Source of the DNA: PALSA-505 sp035308365
Lineage (GTDB): Bacteria; Actinomycetota; Actinomycetes; Streptosporangiales; Streptosporangiaceae
DNA: 51,947 nt
Direction: 5' to 3'
Assembly (NCBI GenBank): GCA_035308365.1
Contig: DATGGU010000098.1
Location: 1 to 51,947, forward strand
Shown: positions 25,125 to 32,851 of the stretch, piece by piece
How positions within the stretch are numbered: position 1 is the first letter of the stretch
Layout of the letters: the number at the start of each line of letters is the position of its first letter
Translations under genes and position numbers: made by a program
Notes under the pieces: model-generated
The model's database searches: none
What the model was told of the DNA's origin: nothing
Seen by the model: the letters and a program-made list of their open reading frames with translations, nothing else

Positions 25125-26039
25125 TCATCCGGCGACTTCCCCCGTGGTTGCGGCCGCCGGCCCGGTGCCCGCGGCCGGGGCAGCGAAGATGCCCCGGGGC
25201 CGGAGGAGGAGCCCCAAAATAAGGATGACCAGCGCGGTGACCTGATTGTAGGCGGCCGAGGTGTAATTCGCGACGACGGAGGATGAAACACCGACGATCA
25301 ATGCACCGAGCATGGCGCCATACGGATGGCCTATGCCCCCCAATACCGCGGCGGCGATGATCACGACGAGCACTTCCTGGCCCAGCGAGAAATCGAAACC
25401 CTGGACATCGAGCGCGAGCGTGACACCGCTCGCCCCGCACAGCGTCCCGGAGAAGAGCCATGCCAGGTCGACGATTCTGCCGGTGGGGATTCCGGCGCTC
25501 CTCGCCAGCGCCGGGTTGGCCGCGGTGGCCCGCATCGCCTTGCCGAGCTTGGTGAAGCTGAGCAGCGCGTAAACCACCAGCATCGCGCCCAGGGCGATAC
25601 CCATCATAATGAGCTGGATCTGGGTGAATATCATGCCAGCCGCGTGGTAGGTCGCCCCGGGCCCGACGCCCTGATAGCTCATGAACGGTGTGCCGAAGGC
25701 CGCTTGCAGACCGTAGTAAATGGCTAGCTGCACGGAGATGGTCACGATGACCATGCCGAACAGGCCGACCCCCCGCTGGGCGAATGGGGCATAGACGAGC
25801 CGGTTCAGCAGCAGCGAGAACACCCCGGCGCAGACCGCGGCGAGCGGGAGGGAGACCCAGATGCCCAGCGACGCGCGGGTCAGCAGGTACGCGATGAAGG
25901 CGGCGACGGTCATCACCGAGCCATAGGCGAGGTTGAGCACGTTGGTGGTGCCGAACTGGAGCGTGAAACCAACCGCGCCGATTGCCACAACGCAGCCCGC
26001 GACCAGCCCGAAACCGATCGAGAGCAGCAGCGCGTTCAC
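25125..26039 (-). CDS. Branched-chain-type ABC transporter permease (LivH class)
   Basis: 304 residues, all membrane-like, starting at a GTG that overlaps the LivK stop by 4 bases. Hallmarks are TNVLNLAYGSVMTVAAFIAY near the N-terminus, KAMRATAANPALARSAGI (EAA-like loop) and VLGGIGHPYGAMLGALIVG. It pairs with LivM to form the membrane channel. The system probably imports an amino-acid-like or aromatic acid solute; the solute is not shown. Confidence 0.88.
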   Translation of the reverse strand: MNALLLSIGFGLVAGCVVAIGAVGFTLQFGTTNVLNLAYGSVMTVAAFIAYLLTRASLGIWVSLPLAAVCAGVFSLLLNRLVYAPFAQRGVGLFGMVIVTISVQLAIYYGLQAAFGTPFMSYQGVGPGATYHAAGMIFTQIQLIMMGIALGAMLVVYALLSFTKLGKAMRATAANPALARSAGIPTGRIVDLAWLFSGTLCGASGVTLALDVQGFDFSLGQEVLVVIIAAAVLGGIGHPYGAMLGALIVGVSSSVVANYTSAAYNQVTALVILILGLLLRPRGIFAAPAAGTGPAAATTGEVAG

Positions 26040-27316
26040 GAGGAGGCGGCCTGAAGCTGCTCGGCGCTTATCAGCGTGATCGGGGTGGTCGTGGCGCGGT
26101 TCCCGGCGAACCTGACCACCTGGAAACTGCCGCTGGAGTTATGCCATTTGTTGAAATCGATCGGGCCGAGCGCGCCGATGTACCTGATCCGCTTCCCGGC
26201 CCGCAGCGCGGCGACGCCCTGCGGGAATGTGTGCACGACGGTGGCGGCCGGAGCCGGCTCAGTAATGGTTCTGAGGAACTGATTGTATTTCGGGCCCGAG
26301 TACGATTTCGCTGCAATCATCGCGAGGGCGAGGATGTTGGCCGAGTCGTAATAGGATTCGCAGAATGGCGAGATGGCGTGGGAACCCGGATCTGGCACGC
26401 TGCGCACGGCCAGCAGCGCATGGTCGAACTGCTGCCAGCTATAGCCGGACGTCGGTGTCTGCTCGTTCACGGCGTGGTAGAACTTCAGCAGATCGGGCAG
26501 CCCGATCGCATGGCGCACGGCCTGATACCAGGGCGGGACCGTGGTCGCGCCGGTCGCGAGAATTGGGAACATCTTGCCCAGAGACTTCAGTTCACTGAAC
26601 ATCGTGGCGCCGGTCTGCGGGTCGGTTTCGGTGAAAATTACCTGTGGATCGGCCGCGGCCACCTTCGCCATCTCGGTCTGGTATGACACCTGGTCCGGCG
26701 TTATCGACTCATTCGCGACGATGCGGCCGCCCAGCTTCGGAAACGCCCGGAGTATAGCCGGGACGAAAGTCTGTGATTGAGGTGAGCTGCTGAAGACCAG
26801 GGCGGCGCGTGTGTAACCGAGGTTGTGCGCGGCGACGGCCATCGCGACACCATTGGCGTCGTCGGACGGCAGGATCCGCCAGTAGTACGGATAGCGAGAC
26901 CGGTCGAACGACACATCTCCGTTGGCGCCGATGGTGGGAATCTTTGCCTGGTTGAGCATCGGCACCGTCGCCGTGGCCGCGTCCGTACCAGGGCCCATCA
27001 CGCCGGCCATACCCTTGGTGGCGAGGGCCTGGGCAACTGCGGGGACCGCGTCCGCCGGGTCACCCTTGCTGTCGACCACAGCGCACTGGAGCTTGTTCCC
27101 GAGCACGCCGCCGTGTGCGTTGATGACCTGGACGGCGGCGATGCACCCGGCGGCCATTTCCTGGCCGAACTCCGCGTCCGGCCCGCTGAATGGGTTGATC
27201 ATGCCGATAGTCAGGGTCCGGCCGTTGCCGCCAGGTGATCCGTGCGCGGCTGCGGAAGTGCATCCTGCTGCGCTGGCCAGCAGAACGGTCACGATCGCCA
27301 AGGTTGGGAGTTTCAC
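26036..27316 (-). CDS. Branched-chain-type ABC transporter binding lipoprotein (LivK class)
   Basis: 426 residues; GTG start with AGGAGCAAGGG upstream. The N-terminal signal ends in a lipobox (LLASAAGC, Cys at residue 19). The mature part has the periplasmic-binding type I fold: LTIGMINPFSGPDAEFG, the helix AVQVINAHGGVLG, GVMGPGTDAATATVPML and YYDSANILALAMIAA. It captures the solute for the LivHMGF genes that follow. The ligand is unknown. The 170 bases upstream (27317-27486) show no gene. Confidence 0.88.
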   Translation of the reverse strand: MKLPTLAIVTVLLASAAGCTSAAAHGSPGGNGRTLTIGMINPFSGPDAEFGQEMAAGCIAAVQVINAHGGVLGNKLQCAVVDSKGDPADAVPAVAQALATKGMAGVMGPGTDAATATVPMLNQAKIPTIGANGDVSFDRSRYPYYWRILPSDDANGVAMAVAAHNLGYTRAALVFSSSPQSQTFVPAILRAFPKLGGRIVANESITPDQVSYQTEMAKVAAADPQVIFTETDPQTGATMFSELKSLGKMFPILATGATTVPPWYQAVRHAIGLPDLLKFYHAVNEQTPTSGYSWQQFDHALLAVRSVPDPGSHAISPFCESYYDSANILALAMIAAKSYSGPKYNQFLRTITEPAPAATVVHTFPQGVAALRAGKRIRYIGALGPIDFNKWHNSSGSFQVVRFAGNRATTTPITLISAEQLQAASS

Positions 27317-27486
27317 TGCCCTTGCTCCTGTCCGGCGTGGTTGGAAACTGGCTGGCGGCCGGCCACCAGGGGAAAAAGCGGAGCCACCGGGCCCTGTGCC
27401 ATGGCTTCGGCATAGGCCGGCCCGATGGCTCGCGCCTAGGTATTGCGATGAATCAGGGCAAACGTACGGTCACGCCCCGGTCAGCC

Positions 27487-28089
27487 CTAATTGGTCATCC
27501 CGTTGGGTATGGATGCGATCAGGTAGCCCCTGGCTATCTCGATATAGCCCCACGGCGGGAGCGTCGTCTCATCACAACCGCCCCCGGTGGGGTTGGGGCG
27601 GAAGAACACGTGGATGTTCAGGAAGACCTCGCCTTTTCCAGACATTCCCTTGAGCCCTCCGGTGGCCTGTATGAAGTACACCGGGCCCTTTCCTATGATC
27701 GAAAGAACGCAGGTCTGCTGGTTGAGGTGGACTTTCACACCCTCTGTCTGGCTGAGCCCGGGATGATAGATGACGAATGTCCCGTTACCCTTGGGCAGGA
27801 GCACCTGATCCTGGAAGCTAGCGAAGTCTTTGTAACCGATCCCGGCGGTCGTCATTTCGCCATTAAAATAGATCGGCGCAAAAGACGCCTCGAAACTTGT
27901 GGCGTAAACCGTGAAGTCCTCGTGGCCGGTGACAAAACCGCGCCTGGATGTCATGGTGATGTGCTTTCCAGCCGTCGTGGTGGCGTGCTTTCCGGCCGAT
28001 GCGTGGCTCACCGCCAGTGCGGAGCCAGCCACCGTGAGAGACAGGGCAAGTGTGAGCCCGGTGCCCGTTATTAACAACCGTGTGCGCAT
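27487..28089 (-). CDS. Secreted protein of unknown function
   Basis: 200 residues from the ATG at 28089 (GGGAG 6 bases upstream), with a Sec signal peptide: MRTRLLIT, a hydrophobic LTLALSLTVAGSALA core, then cleavage near SHA-SA. The mature ~170 residues have alternating short beta-like segments (FTVYATSFEASFAPIYF, VYFIQATGGLKGMSGKGEVF) and two cysteines. The pattern resembles small secreted beta-barrels, but I cannot assign a family. It lies between the VOC gene and LivK on the same strand and may be part of the same transcript. Confidence 0.7.
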   Translation of the reverse strand: MRTRLLITGTGLTLALSLTVAGSALAVSHASAGKHATTTAGKHITMTSRRGFVTGHEDFTVYATSFEASFAPIYFNGEMTTAGIGYKDFASFQDQVLLPKGNGTFVIYHPGLSQTEGVKVHLNQQTCVLSIIGKGPVYFIQATGGLKGMSGKGEVFLNIHVFFRPNPTGGGCDETTLPPWGYIEIARGYLIASIPNGMTN

Positions 28090-28207
28090 TTCTGGCTCCC
28101 TTTTCTGTCCGCGGCGTCCCGGAACTGTTCGCTCCGGCGGCCCGGGGACTGCCGATTGATTTTGGCCATGGTCGTATGACGGAATGAAGGGTGGCCAGGG
28201 CACTTCA

Positions 28208-28241
28208 CCCCGGTCGGCGAGATCCTGCTCGCCCGGTGGGG
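28208..28241 (-). terminator. Hairpin after the second VOC gene
   Basis: GGCGAG (28216-28221) pairs with CTCGCC (28228-28233) around a 6-base loop, with an outer CCCC/GGGG stem (28208-28211, 28238-28241) across a small bulge. It lies 57-90 bases beyond the stop of the leftward VOC gene. Confidence 0.4.
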
Positions 28242-28297
28242 TCCCGGTCAGGCCCGGCGGTGTCCCGGATTATGCGCCGGTGTCGGCGCGCGCCCGG

Positions 28298-28699
28298 CTA
28301 CCTGCTGTAGCGCTCGTTTCCCGGGAACGGCTCGAACAATTCGACTGGATTCCCTGAGGGATCGTCAAGGAGGATTTGCCTGCCGCCGACCCCGGTGACG
28401 ATTTCGTTACGGAAGTGGACTCCGTCCTGCCGCAGCCGCTCGACCAAGCTCTCGAGGTCGGAGACGTTGAGCGAGACCCGGTTCCAGCCTCCGGGGACGG
28501 GCAGGGTGCCGTCGGGCATGGCCTGGGACCCGCCACCGGGCCCGCCGGGCGCGGGCTGGCTGAGCAGCAGCCGGAGATCATCCCGGACGATCATCGCGAA
28601 TACCGGCGCGGGGTGCATCTCCTCCTTGAACCCCAGATACCCGCAGTAAAATTGTATAGCCTCGTCCACATCGTTGACGATATAGCGGACATTGGCCAC
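28298..28699 (-). CDS. VOC-fold (glyoxalase-like) protein
   Basis: 133 residues from GTG at 28699 with GAGGAG upstream. VOC module features: MANVRYIVNDVDEAIQFY at the start, a central loop rich in Gly/Pro, and the C-terminal strand LLDDPSGNPVELFEPF, which is the classic DPxGNxxE metal/ligand end. It is transcribed leftwards from a long divergent control region. It could be an enzyme (isomerase or dioxygenase) or a binding protein; one of three VOC proteins in the window. Confidence 0.8.
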   Translation of the reverse strand: MANVRYIVNDVDEAIQFYCGYLGFKEEMHPAPVFAMIVRDDLRLLLSQPAPGGPGGGSQAMPDGTLPVPGGWNRVSLNVSDLESLVERLRQDGVHFRNEIVTGVGGRQILLDDPSGNPVELFEPFPGNERYSR

Positions 28700-29128
28700 A
28701 GGAGTGTCTCCTCTCCCGCCGTGCCGGGACCTCGCCCGTTCCCAGGTGTCGCTGGCCCGTAGCGCAGGCGGTTATGGGTTATATATAGCACTTGCCCGAG
28801 CCGCCCCGGCAAGTCAATCGGCTGGCGAATTGCCGCAGCCAGAAACCGCGATGCCGGGCGTGGCCGGGCAGCCGCCAACGAGGCAAGCTGCGCTGGTACC
28901 GTACACCCCTCGACCTGGTTCGGTCCACGATGTCTGGCTGCGGGCGGAACCTATAGGGCCGCCCGGCGCTGCGCGGACTTCGCCGTGATATGGCCCGGCC
29001 GCGGCACGGCGGGCGCTGGGCGGGATTCGCGGCCGCCGTAATCAGAACGCAAAATGGCTCCGGCCGCGGCAGGTCATTAGAATGTGGCCCGCGATAATAC
29101 CGCATGCTCTTCCCTGAAGGAGAGAATG
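28700..29128. other. 429-base divergent control region
   Basis: No gene is supported here. On the minus strand a TATATA at 28781-28787 with a TTGCCG at 28812-28807 could drive the VOC gene; the spacing of about 19 is long. An inverted repeat CTTGCC (28791-28796) / GGCAAG (28808-28813) overlaps that -35 and is operator-like. On the plus strand TAGAAT at 29078-29083, with a poor -35 (TGGCTC at 29055-29060), could drive the ligase gene. Confidence 0.45.
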
Positions 29129-30445
29129 ATGGCGCTGGAACAGTCACCTTTTCCGCAGCTTGGGCAGTGGAGCAGTATCGGCGAATTGCTGACCTTGCAG
29201 GAGAAGCAGTTTCCTGCTGCTATGCAACTGGCGTCGCGGTCACCGTTTTACCGGGCCAGGTGGGCCGATGGCAGGCTGCCTGCCACGCTGGCCGGCCTCC
29301 CCGGCCTGCCGCTGACCCGCAAGCAGGACCTACGGGACAACTACCCGTTCGGCATGCTGGCCGTCCCGGTGGCCAGCCTGGCGACCTATCACGAATCGAG
29401 CGGTACCGCCGGTGAGCCGACACCGTCGTACTACACCGCCAATGACTGGCTGGATCTTGCCGAACGGTACGCCAGGAAGTGGATCGGCCTGTTCCCCAGT
29501 GACGTGTTCCTCGTCCGGGCTCCGTATGCCCTGCCGCTGACCGGCCATCTGGCGCATGCGGCCGGCCGACTCAAAGAGGCGCTGATCGTCCCGGGCGATG
29601 CCCGCTCGTCGGCGATGCCTTACTCGCGTGTCGTCCGGGTGCTGCACGACCTGGGGGTCACCGTGACCTGGTCGATGCCTACCGAATGTCTGCTCTGGGC
29701 GGCCGCGGCCCGGCTCGCGGGCTGGCAGCCGGCGAAGGACTTTCCGGCGCTGCGCGCGCTGTTCGTCGGCGGCGAGCCGCTCAGCATAGCCAGGCGCCGG
29801 CGGATCGGCGAGATCTGGGGGGCGCCCGTCGTCGAGGAGTACGGCTCGACCGAGACGGGCACGCTCGCCGGGGAGTGCCCGGAGCGCCGGATGCATCTGT
29901 GGGCCGACCGTGTCGTGGCCGAAGTGGTCGATCCCTCCTCCGGCGCCGCGTCGCGCGAGGGCACCGGGGATCTCGTGGTCACAACCCTGTACCGGGAAGC
30001 CATGCCCCTGGTCCGCTACAACCTCGAAGACACTGTCGAGATCTCCTACGACCCCTGCCCGTGCGGCTGGCCGTTGCCAACGATCAAGGTTTTCGGCCGA
30101 ACGGCGTTCGGTTATCCCGTCGACGGGACACGGGTAACCCAGGAACGCCTCGAGGATCTGGTCTTCGAACTGCCCGAGGACTGCGAGGTGCTCTTCTGGC
30201 GGGCCAGGGCAGAGCCGGACTGCTTGCACATCGAGTTGGAGGTTGCCCCGGACAAGGCCGACCGGGCCTGTGCGGCGCTGACCGCCTCGATTGATGCTGA
30301 GTTCGCCGTCCGGTCCGAAATCCGGCCCTTGTCTCCAGGGACGCTGGTACCGCACGAGATCTTGTCCGCTGACTTTGAGGTGGTCAAACCGCGGAGCCTG
30401 TTCGGTCCGGGCGAGGACTGGAGCAAGGCCATCCTTTACTCGTGA
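29129..30445 (+). CDS. PaaK-like adenylate-forming (aryl-acid) ligase
   Basis: 438 residues from the second of two adjacent ATGs (29126, 29129); GAAGGAG is best spaced to the second. Phenylacetate-CoA ligase / F390-synthetase-like member of the ANL superfamily: P-loop YHESSGTAGEPTPSYYT, substrate motif VVEEYGSTETGTLAGECPE, LVRYNLEDTVEI (ribose Asp region) and C-terminal GRTAFGYPVDGTRV. It is shorter than classical CoA ligases, as in the PaaK group. Because an EntA-like dehydrogenase follows after 18 bases and the 3-HAA pathway is present, activation of 3-hydroxyanthranilate as AMP or CoA ester is the leading inference; similar enzymes activate 3-HAA-type acids in benzoxazole antibiotic pathways. 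Confidence 0.83.
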   Translation: MALEQSPFPQLGQWSSIGELLTLQEKQFPAAMQLASRSPFYRARWADGRLPATLAGLPGLPLTRKQDLRDNYPFGMLAVPVASLATYHESSGTAGEPTPSYYTANDWLDLAERYARKWIGLFPSDVFLVRAPYALPLTGHLAHAAGRLKEALIVPGDARSSAMPYSRVVRVLHDLGVTVTWSMPTECLLWAAAARLAGWQPAKDFPALRALFVGGEPLSIARRRRIGEIWGAPVVEEYGSTETGTLAGECPERRMHLWADRVVAEVVDPSSGAASREGTGDLVVTTLYREAMPLVRYNLEDTVEISYDPCPCGWPLPTIKVFGRTAFGYPVDGTRVTQERLEDLVFELPEDCEVLFWRARAEPDCLHIELEVAPDKADRACAALTASIDAEFAVRSEIRPLSPGTLVPHEILSADFEVVKPRSLFGPGEDWSKAILYS

Positions 30446-30463
30446 GGTGAACGGGGCTGTGCG

Positions 30464-31291
30464 GTGAGCCACGCGGATGAGGTGAGCCAGGGCGGCCCGG
30501 CGGACCGGGCTGGGCTGAAGGGCAAGGTCGCCATCGTGACCGGCGCGGCCGGCGGAATCGGGTCCGCGGTCTGCGCCGCACTGGGCCGCCGGGAGGTGCT
30601 CGTGGCGGCCGTAGACACCAATGCCACCGGCCTGGCGGAGCTTGCCGCCCGGCTTTCTGGCGAGGGGTTCAAGGCCGCCTCCTACCTGGCCGATGTCACC
30701 GACCGTGCCGCGGTCGACGCCGCGGTCGGGCATATCGAAGACGACCTCGGCCCGGCCGCGATTCTGGTCAATGTGGCCGGTGTGCTGCGGACCGGCCCCA
30801 TCCTCGACATCAGCGACGAGGATTGGGCAGCCGTCTTCGCCGTGAACACCACCGGCGTGCTCCATGTCTCGCGTTCGGTCGGCCGGCGTATGGCGGCACA
30901 TGGGGGCGGCAGCATCGTCACGGTCGCGTCGAACGCCGGTGGCGTTCCCCGGATGAACATGGGTGCCTACGGAGCTTCGAAGGCAGCGTCGGTGATGATC
31001 ACCAAATGCCTGGGACTGGAACTCGCCCGGTACGGAGTCCGCTGCAATGTGGTCTCACCCGGATCGACCGATACGGCCATGTTGCGCTCGATGTGGACTC
31101 CTGGTGACGAGCACGCCGCCGCGGAGACCTTGAACGGCTCGCTGCGCGCATACCGGGTCGGCATTCCGCTCGGCAAGCTCGCCGCGCCTTCCGACATCGC
31201 CGGCGCCGTCGTATTCCTGGCCGGCGACGAAGCGGGCCACATCACCATGCACGATCTTTATGTGGACGGTGGCGCCGCGCTGGGCGGGTGA
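30464..31291 (+). CDS. EntA-like SDR, predicted 2,3-dihydro-3-hydroxyanthranilate dehydrogenase
   Basis: 275-residue short-chain dehydrogenase starting at GTG 30464. NAD motif VTGAAGGIGSAVCAAL, VNVAGVLRTG, catalytic Ser in TVASNAGGVPRMNMGAYGAS followed by Tyr-x3-Lys (YGASK), and the stretch VVSPGSTDTAMLRSMW, which closely resembles EntA/DhbA (2,3-dihydro-2,3-dihydroxybenzoate dehydrogenases). With PhzE- and PhzD-like enzymes in the same window, the amino analogue, oxidation of DHHA to 3-hydroxyanthranilate, is the most economical role, as proposed for the calcimycin 3-HAA genes. The last 50 bases overlap the convergent DAHP synthase gene. Confidence 0.85.
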   Translation: MSHADEVSQGGPADRAGLKGKVAIVTGAAGGIGSAVCAALGRREVLVAAVDTNATGLAELAARLSGEGFKAASYLADVTDRAAVDAAVGHIEDDLGPAAILVNVAGVLRTGPILDISDEDWAAVFAVNTTGVLHVSRSVGRRMAAHGGGSIVTVASNAGGVPRMNMGAYGASKAASVMITKCLGLELARYGVRCNVVSPGSTDTAMLRSMWTPGDEHAAAETLNGSLRAYRVGIPLGKLAAPSDIAGAVVFLAGDEAGHITMHDLYVDGGAALGG

Positions 31292-32672
31292 CCCGCGCGG
31301 GTTTCCCCGGCGATGGCATCACCATCTCCGGGGATCGCCTCAGCAGCGCGGCCAGGTCGAAAGCGAGTGCCAGAGACTGGCTCACATTGAGCCGTGGGTC
31401 GCAGATGGTCGTATACCGGACCCGCGGTTCGTCCTCGTCGCTTCCGGGGCCGAGGCACTCGGTCACATCCTCTCCGGTCAGCTCGACGTGGATCCCTCCT
31501 GGCCAGGTCCCCGCCTCGGCGTGCGCGCTGAAGAAACCGTTGACCTCGGCGAGGATGCTTTCCATCCGGCGTGTCTTGTGCCCGCTCCTGGAAAGATAGG
31601 TGTTGCCGTGCATAGGGTCGCACGCCCACACCACCGGGTAACCGGCCTCGCGGACGGCGGTGAGCAGCGGCGGGAGCACCGCACGGATGCGCCCGGCCCC
31701 CATGCGGGAAATGAGGGTGAGACGGCCCGGCGTCCGCTGCGGATCGAGCGCCGAGCAGATCTTCAGCACCGCATCGGGTGTGGTGGCCGGTCCCAGCTTG
31801 ACTTGGATGGGATTGGCTATCCCACGCGCGAACTCGATATGGGCGCCGTCGGCCTGCCTGGTCCGCTCGCCCACCCACAGCAGGTGGGCGGAGCTGTCAT
31901 ACCAGCCCCCCGCGACCGGATCCGGGCGGGTCAGCGCCTCCTCCCAGGGCAGCAGCAGCGCCTCGTGGCTGGTCCACAGGTCTACCTGATGCAGCGGCGC
32001 CTGGGCGGAAAGGTCGATCCCGCATGACTCCATGAACCGCAGTGCCCGGCCGATCTCCCCGGCGATCTCCTCATACCGCCGTCCCTCGGGGCTGCTGATC
32101 ACAAAATTGGTGTTCCACAGGTGGATCTGTGACAGGGCGGCGAAGCCGCCGGTCGTGAGCGCTCGCAGCATGTTGAGCGTCGACGCCGCCTGATGGTAGG
32201 CCGAGAGCAGCCGCCGCGGGTCCGGCGTGCGCGCCTGCGGCGTCGGGGCATCATCGTGCACGATGTGCCCACGGAAAGCGGGCAGCTCGATTCCGCCGAT
32301 ACATTCGGTGGCGGCCGACCGGGGCTTGGCAAACTGCCCGGCGATACGCCCGACCTTGACGACCGGTACACCCGTACCGTAGGTAAGGACCAGCGCCATC
32401 TGGAGAATTACCCGCAGCTTGCCGCAGATGGCATCTGCCCGCCAGTCGGCAAAAGACTCCGCGCAGTCGCCGGCTTGCAGAAGAAAGGCATGCCCACTGG
32501 CCACCTCTGAAAGCGCTGCCCGTAGCTTGTGCACCTCACCGGCAAAGGTGAGTGGTGGCAGCATGCTCAATTTCTTGATTTCCTGATCGAGTGCATGCCG
32601 GTCCGGCCATTCAGGCTGCTGTCGCGCGGGATACCCACGCCAGCTATCAGGGCGCCAGGTGGTATTGCTCAC
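31242..32672 (-). CDS. Class II DAHP synthase (PhzC-like)
   Basis: 476 residues, GTG start. Class II 3-deoxy-D-arabino-heptulosonate-7-phosphate synthase motifs are all present: LLQAGDCAESF, VVKVGRIAGQFAKPRS, LPWEEALTR, GIANPIQVKLGP, LISRMGAGRI, VWACDPMHGNT and HVELTGEDVTECLG. The enzyme condenses PEP and erythrose-4-phosphate, the first shikimate step. A cluster-borne copy usually boosts chorismate supply for a specialised product. It points left and converges on the SDR gene; divergent from the ThDP enzyme. The 160 bases upstream contain an AT-rich TTAATTAT element but no convincing promoter pair. Confidence 0.9.
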   Translation of the reverse strand: MSNTTWRPDSWRGYPARQQPEWPDRHALDQEIKKLSMLPPLTFAGEVHKLRAALSEVASGHAFLLQAGDCAESFADWRADAICGKLRVILQMALVLTYGTGVPVVKVGRIAGQFAKPRSAATECIGGIELPAFRGHIVHDDAPTPQARTPDPRRLLSAYHQAASTLNMLRALTTGGFAALSQIHLWNTNFVISSPEGRRYEEIAGEIGRALRFMESCGIDLSAQAPLHQVDLWTSHEALLLPWEEALTRPDPVAGGWYDSSAHLLWVGERTRQADGAHIEFARGIANPIQVKLGPATTPDAVLKICSALDPQRTPGRLTLISRMGAGRIRAVLPPLLTAVREAGYPVVWACDPMHGNTYLSRSGHKTRRMESILAEVNGFFSAHAEAGTWPGGIHVELTGEDVTECLGPGSDEDEPRVRYTTICDPRLNVSQSLALAFDLAALLRRSPEMVMPSPGKPARVTRPARRHRPHKDRAW

Positions 32673-32851
32673 AAGGGCGATGCTGGCCTAGCCGGTACGG
32701 TGGGGCAAGGCTCGCTGCTGGGCGGATAATTAACCTGGTGAAAATGCATGACGAAGCGCGGCTGCGCTTTACCTGGTTATTGCTGTGGTGATTCGGGCAC
32801 ATCCGGGCACGGCCAGCGGCGTCACCGCTGAACGGCATGGAGGACTGCGGA

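Noticed and set aside
18252..31291. Siderophore cluster (N-hydroxylase plus EntA-like and isochorismatase-like genes)
   Set aside because: No NRPS, IucA/IucC-type synthetase, hydroxamate acyltransferase or iron importer is present, and the isochorismatase and synthase are of the amino-forming PhzD/PhzE type.
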